From NCBI GenBank assembly GCA_946479205.1, contig CAMLFJ010000019.1, forward strand, positions 1 to 14,453: 14,453 bases of DNA, read 5' to 3'. Source of the DNA: an uncultured bacterium. GTDB lineage: Bacteria; Methylomirabilota; Methylomirabilia; Rokubacteriales; CSP1-6. Within the stretch, counting starts at the first letter, position 1, and each line of letters begins with the position of its first letter. The notes under the pieces are model-generated. The model saw only the letters and a list, made by a program, of their open reading frames with translations, searched no databases and was not told where the DNA came from. Made by a program: the position numbers and the translations under genes. Positions 5,596 to 12,852 of the stretch are shown here, piece after piece.

Positions 5596-6734
5596 CGCCG
5601 CGCGCCGACGTGGTGGGCAGCCTCCTGCGCCCGGCCTATCTCCGCGAGGCGCGGCAGGGCGCGCGCGAGGGGCGCGTCACCGCCCTAGCGCTGCGCGCGG
5701 CGGAGGATCGCGCGGTCCACGACGCCATCGCGCTCCAGGAGGCGGCGGGCCTCGACGTGGTCACCGACGGCGAGCTGCGCCGGTCGTCCTGGGTGATCAC
5801 GATCCCGCTTCGCGAGGAGGGCGCGGCGCGCGCGCCGCTCGCCGGCTTCGAGTTCCTGCCCGCCGATCCCGGCTGGTGGTCGCTCTGGAAGGAGCCGGAC
5901 GGCCGCCGCGCCCAGGTGTGGACCAATCCGACGCGTCCCTTCGTCACCCGACCGATCGAGGTGGTGCGCGACGTGGTCTCCGACGAGTACGCGTTCCTCA
6001 AGGCGCACGCGCGCGCCCGCACCAAGTTCACGATCCCCTCCCCGAGCTGGCACCGCATCTTCTGGCACCGCGAGTACTCGCGCGCCGCCTACCCGACCCC
6101 GGAGGACTTCTTGCGGGCGATCGCCCGCTATCTACGCGAGCAGGTGGTGCCGCACATCATCGCGCTGGGCGGCGACTACATCCAGATGGACGCGCCCAAC
6201 TACGCCCAGTGGCACGTGGACCGGGAGAACCGGGCCGCGTTCGAGTCGTGGGGGCACGACATGGCCGCCGAGCTGGTCGCCGACGCGGAGATCGACGATA
6301 GCGTGTTCGAGGGCGTCCGCGGGGTCACCCGCGCGATCCACATCTGCCGCGGCAATGCGCCGGGCGGGCGATGGCTGGCCGACGGCGGCTACGAGTCCAT
6401 CGCGGCGCAGGTCTTCCCGCGGCTCACCCGCTACGACCGTCTGCTGCTCGAGTACGACACGCCCCGCGCGGGGGACTTCGGCCCGCTGCGCCACGTGCGG
6501 CCGGAAGCGACGGTGGTCCTGGGCCTGCTGACCACCAAGCAGGGCGCCCTCGAGGACGCGGCCACGGTCGAGGCCCGGATCCGTGAGGCCGCGCGTCACG
6601 TGCCGCTCGAGCGGCTCGCGCTGAGCCCGCAGTGCGGCTTCGCCTCGGGCGAGGCGGGCAACCCGCTCACCCCTGAGCAGCAGGAAGCCAAGCTCCGCCT
6701 GGTGGGGACCCTCGCCCGCCGCGTCTGGCCCTAG
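5592..6734 (+). CDS. cobalamin-independent methionine synthase-like (MetE C-domain) zinc methyltransferase
   Basis: 380 residues forming one barrel domain of the Meth_synt_2 (PF01717) type, half the length of full MetE. The zinc ligands of this superfamily are all visible: His250 and Cys252 (AIHICRGN), Glu287 (LLEYD) and Cys348 (SPQCGFASG). Other landmarks are VVGSLLRP at the N-terminus, VVTDGELRR 57-64 and YIQMDAPNY 196-204. The family moves methyl or alkyl groups to thiols: methionine synthesis with a folate or corrinoid donor, or epoxyalkane:coenzyme M transfer. The start is GTG 5592 inside GTGA, overlapping the PAP2 stop by 4 bp; a longer open frame upstream is only a shadow of PAP2. Nothing nearby points to methionine synthesis, so the acceptor is unknown. 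It is followed by two hairpins before the convergent dioxygenase gene. Confidence 0.85.
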   Translation: MTPRADVVGSLLRPAYLREARQGAREGRVTALALRAAEDRAVHDAIALQEAAGLDVVTDGELRRSSWVITIPLREEGAARAPLAGFEFLPADPGWWSLWKEPDGRRAQVWTNPTRPFVTRPIEVVRDVVSDEYAFLKAHARARTKFTIPSPSWHRIFWHREYSRAAYPTPEDFLRAIARYLREQVVPHIIALGGDYIQMDAPNYAQWHVDRENRAAFESWGHDMAAELVADAEIDDSVFEGVRGVTRAIHICRGNAPGGRWLADGGYESIAAQVFPRLTRYDRLLLEYDTPRAGDFGPLRHVRPEATVVLGLLTTKQGALEDAATVEARIREAARHVPLERLALSPQCGFASGEAGNPLTPEQQEAKLRLVGTLARRVWP

Positions 6735-6757
6735 CCGCGCGGCCGACGCATCTTCGA

Positions 6758-6776
6758 GCGCCGGCTCCGCCGGCGC
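6758..6776. terminator. GC-rich perfect hairpin after the MetE-like gene
   Basis: An 8-bp perfect inverted repeat, GCGCCGGC and GCCGGCGC, with a 3-nt loop, begins 24 bp past the MetE-like stop codon. No T run follows, so it is not a classical intrinsic terminator; it could stabilise the 3' end or act as a weak terminator. Confidence 0.35.
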
Positions 6777-6798
6777 AATCCCGCTCTTGGGGGAGGCC

Positions 6799-6841
6799 TC
6801 GGAGGGGGCCCCCTTCCTAGACTACAGAAGGCCCCCTCCGA
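6799..6841. terminator. 12-bp stem hairpin between convergent genes, likely bidirectional
   Basis: TCGGAGGGGGCC (6799-6810) pairs perfectly with GGCCCCCTCCGA (6830-6841) around a 19-nt loop; the loop ends can add a TTC/GAA pairing with a bulge. The right arm ends one base before the dioxygenase stop codon (6843-6845), so it would be the first structure in that gene's 3' end and the last after the MetE-like gene. T runs are missing on both strands, so its role as terminator is inferred from position and stem strength. Confidence 0.45.
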
Positions 6842-6842
6842 C

Positions 6843-7898
6843 TTAGGTCTGGGCGATGCCCCCGCGCACCGCGCCGCCCTTGATGCTGCCCCAGAGCGTC
6901 TCGAAGCCCTCGGGGAGCGGGCGGCTGTTGGGCGGGGCCAGCCAGAGGCGCATGAGCAGGCGGTCGCGGCCCGGCTCGGGGGCGTCCTCGTAGGCGGTGC
7001 GGCCGTGGTAGATCACGTGGTTGTTCAGGAGCTGGATATCGCCCGGCTCGAGCTCCATCTCGTACCCGAGCTCGTCGCACACCGTCGCCAGCAGGTCGAG
7101 CGCCTCGTCCTGGGCCGGGGTGATGCGCGGGACCGCGCCGATCTTCTGCGCCGCCTCCACGAACGTGCGCGAGTACTGGGTGGTGAACTTGTCCTCGCGC
7201 ATCGCGAAGATGGGCATCGCGTAGATCGACGCCTCCCCGCCCGTCTCCTCGCCCTGGCGGCTCCGGTAGTAGTCGGAGCAGAGCAGCGCGTGCAGATCCG
7301 GCCGCCGCTCGAGGATCGCGTTGCTGACCGCGGGGACGCTGACCACGCGGCTCGTGCCGCCCCGGCGGGCCGAGCGCACGCAGAGCAGCCCGACCACGTC
7401 GCAGCGATCGGTGTGCCAGCGCAGGGGGCCGCTCGAGCGCGCCTTCGCGCGGGAGGTGACGCCCTCGTCCTTGGGCACCGCGGGCTGGACCACCTCGCCG
7501 TAGAGCCGGACCTCGTCGCGCACCTCGCCGATGAGCTCGCCGTGCGCGTTCTGGTGCACCGCCCGCCCCAGATGGCAGCCGAGCCCCCACCAGATCGCGC
7601 GGAGCTCGTCGTCGGAGTACCGCTCGACCGGCAGCCCGCGCAGGAGCGCGAGGCCGCGGCCCCACTCGAGATCGCGATTGACCTGGGCCAGCTCGGCGGA
7701 GACGCCGGGCAGCGGGAAGTCCTTCTTCCGGATGTCCGGCCAGTCGAGGCCGCGCGCCTGCACCGCGCGCAGGGCCGCGTCGATCTCGTCCACCGCGGCC
7801 GGGGAGAACCGGTGGATCCAGTCGGTCGAGCCGGCCAGCTCCCGTCCGTGCCAGACCATCGGGCCGGCGATCGGCGTGTCCATCAAGGTGCGCGTCAT
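6843..7898 (-). CDS. TauD/TfdA-family Fe(II)/2-oxoglutarate-type dioxygenase
   Basis: 351 residues. The iron facial triad is visible: His162 and Asp164 in LRWHTDRCDVVGL and the distal His298 in NNHVIYHGRTAYED, followed by Arg317 in RLLMRLWL, which fits binding of the 2-oxoglutarate carboxylate. These match TauD/TfdA (PF02668) proteins, which hydroxylate small acids such as taurine, phenoxyacetates or carnitine precursors in the cytoplasm. The substrate here is unknown. The frame is open to 7964, but I take ATG 7898: it gives a family-like start (MTRTLMDTPIAGPMVWHG), and TAGCCT sits exactly 8 nt upstream. No ribosome site is seen. It is divergent from the lipoprotein operon, with 64 bp between starts, and ends at a strong hairpin. 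Confidence 0.88.
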   Translation of the reverse strand: MTRTLMDTPIAGPMVWHGRELAGSTDWIHRFSPAAVDEIDAALRAVQARGLDWPDIRKKDFPLPGVSAELAQVNRDLEWGRGLALLRGLPVERYSDDELRAIWWGLGCHLGRAVHQNAHGELIGEVRDEVRLYGEVVQPAVPKDEGVTSRAKARSSGPLRWHTDRCDVVGLLCVRSARRGGTSRVVSVPAVSNAILERRPDLHALLCSDYYRSRQGEETGGEASIYAMPIFAMREDKFTTQYSRTFVEAAQKIGAVPRITPAQDEALDLLATVCDELGYEMELEPGDIQLLNNHVIYHGRTAYEDAPEPGRDRLLMRLWLAPPNSRPLPEGFETLWGSIKGGAVRGGIAQT

Positions 7899-7906
7899 GG
7901 CAGTCA

Positions 7907-7912
7907 AGGCTA
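7907..7912 (-). promoter_or_regulatory. TANNNT -10-like box, 8 nt before the dioxygenase ATG
   Basis: TAGCCT on the minus strand (7912-7907) ends 8 nt before ATG 7898. A weak -35-like TTGCGG lies at 7936-7931, 18 bp upstream. Transcription would begin about at the start codon, and no Shine-Dalgarno sequence is present. Confidence 0.42.
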
Positions 7913-7934
7913 GCCGAGCCGCCCTCGCGTCCGC

Positions 7935-7954
7935 AAGCCCGACGGGCTTAGAAT
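7935..7954 (+). promoter_or_regulatory. 15-bp palindrome overlapping a TAGAAT -10 box
   Basis: AAGCCC-GAC-GGGCTT (7935-7949) is a perfect inverted repeat. Its last T is the first base of TAGAAT (7949-7954), a 5-of-6 match to TATAAT, which ends exactly 8 nt before ATG 7963. The arrangement suits a repressor operator over a leaderless promoter for the lipoprotein-kinase-ligase operon. It also lies where the -35 of the divergent dioxygenase gene would be, so one regulator could control both. No -35 match is visible for the plus direction. Confidence 0.4.
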
Positions 7955-7962
7955 CGACCATC

Positions 7963-8871
7963 ATGGCCGGGCCTCACGGTGGGTTGGTTGCCGGACTGCT
8001 GGGGGCCCTGCTGGCGGGGCTGCTCGCCGGCTGTGCGGGCCCGGCCTCCGGCCAGTCCCCCGCCTCGGACCGCGCCCTGATCACCGCCGCGCCCAACGGG
8101 GCCCGGGAGGAGATCCCGGTCACGATCGGCAAGCCCGAGGGCCCGGGGCCGTTTCCCGCGGTGGTCATCATGCACGACTGCAGCGGCCTCGGCCCCCGGT
8201 CCAGCGGCGCCCCGGGACGCTGGGCCCGGGAGCTGGGCTCCCGCGGCTACGTCACGGTGATCCCCGACAGCTTCACCACCCGGGGCCATCCCGACGGCGT
8301 CTGCACCGACGCCTCGCCCAGCCGGGGCGAGGTCGCCCCGGGCCGGCGGGTGAGCGACGCGTACGCGGCGCTGGCCCGCGCGCGGGCCCTGCCGTACGTG
8401 GACGGCCGGCGCGTGGGCCTCATGGGCGGCTCGCACGGCGGATCGACCTCGCTCGCCTCGATGGCCGCGCCGGAGAGCACCTGGGAGCCGCTCGCCCGCG
8501 AGAAGAGCGCCGGGTTCGCCGCGGCGGTGGCGCTCTATCCGAGCTGCGGGACCACGCTCGGCACCACCGGCACGTACCGCCCGGTCGCCCCGATCCTGAT
8601 CCTGATCGGAGAGAAAGACGACTGGACACCGGCCGAGGCTTGCGTGAAGCTGGCCGCGTCCACGCGCGCGAGCGAGTATCCGGTGGCGATCACGGTCTAT
8701 CCGGGCGCGCATCACTCCTTCGACAGCGACCGCCCGGTGCGCTTCGTGGCCGCGCGGGTGAATCGCAATGCCCCCGGCGGGCGCGGCGCCACCACCGGGG
8801 GCGACGCCGCCGCCTGGGCCGACAGCATCCGCCGCGTGGCCGAGTTCTTCGGAGAACGGCTCAAGCCGTGA
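7963..8871 (+). CDS. lipoprotein, dienelactone-hydrolase-like alpha/beta hydrolase
   Basis: 302 residues. The first 24 form a lipoprotein signal peptide with lipobox Leu-Ala-Gly-Cys24, so the enzyme should be membrane-anchored outside the cytoplasm. The rest is an alpha/beta hydrolase of the dienelactone hydrolase (PF01738) type: an oxyanion-side strand AVVIMHDCSG (66-75), nucleophile Ser157 in GGSHGG, acid Asp219 or Asp220 in GEKDDWTP, and His251 in YPGAHHSFD. True dienelactone hydrolases use Cys as nucleophile; Ser here points to a general esterase-like role. Cys residues at 73, 114, 195 and 227 could form disulfides outside the cell. The start is ATG 7963; no ribosome site is present and TAGAAT lies 8 nt upstream. 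The stop overlaps the kinase start in GTGA. Substrate unknown. Confidence 0.88.
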   Translation: MAGPHGGLVAGLLGALLAGLLAGCAGPASGQSPASDRALITAAPNGAREEIPVTIGKPEGPGPFPAVVIMHDCSGLGPRSSGAPGRWARELGSRGYVTVIPDSFTTRGHPDGVCTDASPSRGEVAPGRRVSDAYAALARARALPYVDGRRVGLMGGSHGGSTSLASMAAPESTWEPLAREKSAGFAAAVALYPSCGTTLGTTGTYRPVAPILILIGEKDDWTPAEACVKLAASTRASEYPVAITVYPGAHHSFDSDRPVRFVAARVNRNAPGGRGATTGGDAAAWADSIRRVAEFFGERLKP

Positions 8872-11246
8872 GGGAGATGCCGGTGACCACGTCGGGATCC
8901 CCGCGCTGGGCATGGCTTGTCGCCGTGATGGCGGTCTACGTCCTCGCCGGCAAGGTCGGCCTCCTCTTCGCCTCGGTCCACGCCAGCGCGACCGCGGTCT
9001 GGCCGCCCACCGGCATCGCGCTCGCCGCCCTCCTCGTCCTGGGCGTCCGGATGTGGCCGGCGGTGGCGGGCGGGGCCTTCCTGGTCAACGTGACCACCGC
9101 GGGCTCGGTCGCGACCTCGCTCGGCATCGCGCTCGGCAATACGCTCGAGGCGGTGGTGGGCTGCTGGCTCGTCGAGCGCTTCGCCCACGGCCGGAGCGCG
9201 TTCGAGCGGCCGCGCGGAATCTTCGCCTTCGCGGGCGCCGTCGTCCCCGGGGCGGCGGTCGCCGCGACCGTCGGCGTCACGGGCCTCGTCCTGGGCGGCT
9301 TCGCGCCGCGCGCCGACGTGCCCGCGATCTGGATCACGTGGGCGCTCGGAGACCTCACCGGGGCGCTGATCATCGCGCCGCTCCTGATCCTGTGGACCGC
9401 GGACCACCGCTCCCTGGCCCTGCGCCGGCACCCGATCGAGGCGCTGGCCCTGGTCGTGAGCGTGGTGGGCATCGCGCTGATCGTCTTCGAGGGGCTCGCC
9501 CCCGCCGGCTGGCGTCACTACCCGCTCGCGTTCCTGGCGATCCCCCCGCTGCTCTGGGCGGCCGTCCGCTTCGGCCGCCGCGAGGCCGCGACCACGGTGG
9601 TCGTGCTCATGGCGATCGCGATGAACGGCACGACGCGGGGCTACGGGCCATTCGCGCTCCTGCCCCCGACCCACTCGCTGCTGATCTTGCAGTCCTTCGT
9701 GGCCACGATGGCGCTGATGACCCTGGTCGTGTCCGCGCTGGTGCGGAGCCGCGAGCGGGAGAGCGACCTGCTCCAGGCGATCATCGACCGGATCCCGGTC
9801 ATGATCACGATGCACGAGGCGAACACCCGCGTCCTGCGCCTGAACCGGGAGTTCGAGCGGCTCACCGGCTGGTCCACCGCGGCCGCGCGCGATGACGATC
9901 TGATGGCGCGCTGCTACCCGGATCCGGCCTACCGCGCGGAGGTCCGCGAGTACATGGACTCGATGCGGGAGGGCTGGCGCGACGTCGCGATGACGACGCG
10001 CGACGGACAGATCCTGGAGACCTCGTGGTCGAACATCCGGCTGCCCGACGACACCCGCATCGGCATCGGGCTCGACGTGACCGAGCGCCGGCAGGCCGAG
10101 GACGAGCGGGAGCGCGCGCGGGCCCAGGCCGAGGAGGCGAGCCGGATCAAGGACGAGTTCTTCGCGATGCTCGGCCACGAGCTGCGCAATCCGCTCGGCG
10201 CGATCACCACCGCGCTCCACGTGATCGACACCGGCGAGCCGGGCGACCAGCGGAGCGCGCAGGCCCGCGAGATCGTCGCGCGCCAGGTCCGCCATCTCGT
10301 CCGCCTGGTGGACGACCTGCTCGACGTGACCCGGCTCGCCACCGGCAAGATCACGCTCGGCCGGCGCCCGGTGGACCTCGCGGCGCTCGCGCGGCGCGTG
10401 GTGACCACCCTGGCCGCGACCACTCCGACCCTGCGCCTGCAGGTCCAGGCCGACGGGTCGGCGTGGATCGAGGCCGACGAGACCCGCCTCGAGCAGATCC
10501 TCGCCAACCTCCTCGGCAATGCGGTGAAGTTCACGCCGGCGGGCGGGCGGGTCACCGTGGCCGTCGAGACCCGGGATCACGAGGCCACGCTTCGCGTGGA
10601 GGACACGGGTGCCGGGATCCCCGCCGATCTCCTCCCGCGGATCTTCGACCTGTTCGTGCAGGGGCACACCGGGCTCCACCGGCCGGCCCCGGGGCTCGGC
10701 ATCGGGCTCACCCTGGTGAAGCGGCTCGTGGATCTGCACGAGGGCCGCATCGAGGTGGAGAGCGAGGGGCCCGGGCGGGGCAGCACGTTCGCGGTGCGCT
10801 TCCCGCGGTGCCCGGCGCCCGGCGACACCGCCGACGCGGCGCCGCGACCGGCCGGCCCGCCCGTCCGGCGCCGGGTCCTCATCGTCGAGGACAACGACGA
10901 CGCGCGCGACATGCTCCGCCACCTGCTCACCGGGACCGGCCACGAGGTGCACGAAGCCGCCGACGGCCTTGCCGGGCTCTACCAGGCCCTCGCCCTCCGG
11001 CCCGACGCGGCGGTCATCGACATCGGCCTGCCCGGGCTCGACGGCTACGAGGTGGCCCGGCGCATCCGGGCCGGCGGGGACGCGGGCGTGCTCCTGGTCG
11101 CGGTGACCGGCTACGGGCAGTCCGGCGACCGGCAGCGCTCGACCGAGGCCGGCTTCGACGCCCATCTCACGAAGCCGGTGGATCCGGTCGCGCTCGAGGC
11201 CCTGCTCGTGAACCTGCCGCTTGACCCCCGCCGGACGGCCCGCTAG
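8868..11246 (+). CDS. MASE1-PAS hybrid sensor histidine kinase with C-terminal receiver
   Basis: 792 residues from GTG 8868 (789 from ATG 8877, three codons later). Order: MASE1 membrane sensor with about eight spans over residues 12-293; PAS domain about 300-407; HisKA with phospho-His437 (MLGHELRNPL); HATPase with N box around Asn551 (NLLGNAVKF), G1 DTGAGIP and G2 GLGIGLTLVK; a Pro/Ala linker; and a receiver about 668-782 with phospho-acceptor Asp718 (VIDIGLPGLDG) and Lys769 (LTKP). All catalytic residues are present. It probably senses a signal at or in the inner membrane, autophosphorylates and passes phosphate to its own receiver; output must then go through a phosphotransfer protein or another regulator. 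GTG 8868 overlaps the lipoprotein stop as GTGA, and the acyl-CoA ligase begins 12 bp after the stop. No DNA-binding partner is adjacent. Confidence 0.92.
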   Translation: MREMPVTTSGSPRWAWLVAVMAVYVLAGKVGLLFASVHASATAVWPPTGIALAALLVLGVRMWPAVAGGAFLVNVTTAGSVATSLGIALGNTLEAVVGCWLVERFAHGRSAFERPRGIFAFAGAVVPGAAVAATVGVTGLVLGGFAPRADVPAIWITWALGDLTGALIIAPLLILWTADHRSLALRRHPIEALALVVSVVGIALIVFEGLAPAGWRHYPLAFLAIPPLLWAAVRFGRREAATTVVVLMAIAMNGTTRGYGPFALLPPTHSLLILQSFVATMALMTLVVSALVRSRERESDLLQAIIDRIPVMITMHEANTRVLRLNREFERLTGWSTAAARDDDLMARCYPDPAYRAEVREYMDSMREGWRDVAMTTRDGQILETSWSNIRLPDDTRIGIGLDVTERRQAEDERERARAQAEEASRIKDEFFAMLGHELRNPLGAITTALHVIDTGEPGDQRSAQAREIVARQVRHLVRLVDDLLDVTRLATGKITLGRRPVDLAALARRVVTTLAATTPTLRLQVQADGSAWIEADETRLEQILANLLGNAVKFTPAGGRVTVAVETRDHEATLRVEDTGAGIPADLLPRIFDLFVQGHTGLHRPAPGLGIGLTLVKRLVDLHEGRIEVESEGPGRGSTFAVRFPRCPAPGDTADAAPRPAGPPVRRRVLIVEDNDDARDMLRHLLTGTGHEVHEAADGLAGLYQALALRPDAAVIDIGLPGLDGYEVARRIRAGGDAGVLLVAVTGYGQSGDRQRSTEAGFDAHLTKPVDPVALEALLVNLPLDPRRTAR

Positions 11247-11249
11247 TCT
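11244..11249 (+). promoter_or_regulatory. possible TANNNT -10-like box before the acyl-CoA ligase
   Basis: TAGTCT includes the kinase stop codon and lies 9 nt before ATG 11259. It resembles the boxes before three other starts here but is one base further away, and its first three bases are fixed by the stop codon, so it may be chance. It would allow the ligase and URO-D-like genes to be transcribed without the kinase. Confidence 0.2.
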
Positions 11250-11258
11250 CACCTGGCC

Positions 11259-12842
11259 ATGCTCTCGACCAGCCCGCGCGTGACCATTCCGGACGTGACC
11301 ATCACCGACTACGTGCTGCGCCATGCCGCCCGGCTCGGCGACAAGCCGGCCCTCATCGACGGGCCCACCGGCCGTACCCTCAGCTATCGCCAGCTCGTGG
11401 ACGGCGCGCGGCGCACCGCGGCGGGCCTGGCCAAGCGCGGCTTCGGCAAGGGCGACGTGCTCGCGATCTACTGCCCGAACGTGCCCGAGTACGCCATCGT
11501 GTTCCTCGGGGTGGCGATGGCGGGCGGCATCAACACCACCGTGAACCCGCTCTACACCGCCGACGAGCTGGCCAACCAGCTCCGGGACTCGGGCGCGCGC
11601 TTCCTCGTCACGGTGCCTCCGTTCCTCGAGAAGGCGAAGGAGGGCGCGGCCAAGAGCGGGGTCGAGGAGATCTTCGTCCTGGGTGGAGCCGACGGCGCGC
11701 GGCCCTTCACGGACCTCATGCAGGCGGGCGATCAGCCGCCCGCGGTCACGCTGAACCCGGCGGAGGACCTCGTCGCGCTGCCGTACTCGAGCGGCACCAC
11801 CGGCCTGCCCAAGGGCGTGATGCTGACGCACCGCAATCTGGTCGCCAATCTCTGCCAGGCCGAGGGCATGCGGAACTTCGAGTGCTTCGGCGAGCGGGAC
11901 GTCACGATCGCGGTGCTGCCGTTCTTCCACATCTACGGCATGGTCGTGATCATGATGCTCGGCCTCGCCGGCGGCGGCACCATCCTGGTCATGCCGCGCT
12001 TCGACATGATGGAGTTCCTCACCCTGGTGCAGAAGTACCGCGTGACGATCCTGCCGCTGGTGCCGCCCATCGTGCTCGGCCTCGTGAAGCACCCGGCGGT
12101 GGCCCAGTTCGATCTCTCGAGCGTGCGCTTGACCTTCTCGGGCGCGGCGCCCCTCGGCGAGGAGATCGCCCGCGCGCTCAGTCAGAAGCTCGGCTGCCCG
12201 GTGGTCCAGGGCTACGGCATGACCGAGGCGAGCCCGGTCACCCACCTGAGCCCCACTCACGACGAGCCCTTCAAGCCGGGCTCGGCCGGCAAGATCGTGC
12301 CCAATACCGAAGTGAAGATCGTCGAGGTGGGCTCGGGATCGGACGCGGAGCTGCCGGTCGGCAAGGAAGGCGAGCTGTGGATCCGCGGCCCCCAGATCAT
12401 GAAGGGCTATCTCAACCGCCCCGAGGAGACCGCGGACTGCCTCGATCGCGACGGCTGGTACCACACCGGCGACGTGGGCTTCGTGGACGACGAGGGCTTC
12501 TTCTTCATCGTGGATCGCACCAAGGAGCTGATCAAGTACAAGGGCCTGCAGGTGGCCCCCGCCGAACTGGAGGCGCTGCTGCTCACGCATCCGGCGATCC
12601 TGGACGCGGCGGTGGTGCGCAAGGCGGACGAGGAAGCGGGCGAGGTGCCGAAGGCCTACGTGGTGCTCAAGGCGGACGACGTCTCGAAGGCCACGCCCGC
12701 GGACGCCATCATGGGCTGGGTCGGGCAACGGGTCGCCCCGCACAAGCGCATCCGTCACCTCGAGTTCATCGACCAGATCCCGAAGTCGGCCTCCGGCAAG
12801 ATCCTCCGCCGCGTGCTGATCGACCGCGAGCAGTCGCGCTAG
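11259..12842 (+). CDS. AMP-dependent acyl-CoA ligase, 4-coumarate:CoA ligase-like
   Basis: 527 residues, full length for the ANL superfamily. It activates a carboxylic acid as acyl-AMP and then forms the CoA thioester, in the cytoplasm. Motifs in order: phosphate loop SSGTTGLPKG 177-186 followed by VMLTHRN, FFHIYGM 222-228, GYGMTEAS 318-325, YHTGD 401-405, VDRTKELIKYKGLQVAPAELE 418-438 (hinge and A8) and the catalytic Lys514 in PKSASGKILRR. The SAGKIVPNTEVKIV stretch and overall length resemble 4-coumarate:CoA ligases and related aryl or medium-chain acid ligases more than long-chain fatty acid ligases. The start is ATG 11259, 12 bp after the kinase stop, with no clear ribosome site. The URO-D-like gene starts 10 bp after its stop. 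The acid substrate cannot be read from the sequence. Confidence 0.9.
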   Translation: MLSTSPRVTIPDVTITDYVLRHAARLGDKPALIDGPTGRTLSYRQLVDGARRTAAGLAKRGFGKGDVLAIYCPNVPEYAIVFLGVAMAGGINTTVNPLYTADELANQLRDSGARFLVTVPPFLEKAKEGAAKSGVEEIFVLGGADGARPFTDLMQAGDQPPAVTLNPAEDLVALPYSSGTTGLPKGVMLTHRNLVANLCQAEGMRNFECFGERDVTIAVLPFFHIYGMVVIMMLGLAGGGTILVMPRFDMMEFLTLVQKYRVTILPLVPPIVLGLVKHPAVAQFDLSSVRLTFSGAAPLGEEIARALSQKLGCPVVQGYGMTEASPVTHLSPTHDEPFKPGSAGKIVPNTEVKIVEVGSGSDAELPVGKEGELWIRGPQIMKGYLNRPEETADCLDRDGWYHTGDVGFVDDEGFFFIVDRTKELIKYKGLQVAPAELEALLLTHPAILDAAVVRKADEEAGEVPKAYVVLKADDVSKATPADAIMGWVGQRVAPHKRIRHLEFIDQIPKSASGKILRRVLIDREQSR

Positions 12843-12852
12843 CGGCGCCCCC

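Noticed and set aside
7531..7962. Upstream extension of the lipoprotein frame by 144 codons.
   Set aside because: It is antisense to the dioxygenase gene, and a perfect lipoprotein signal peptide begins at ATG 7963.
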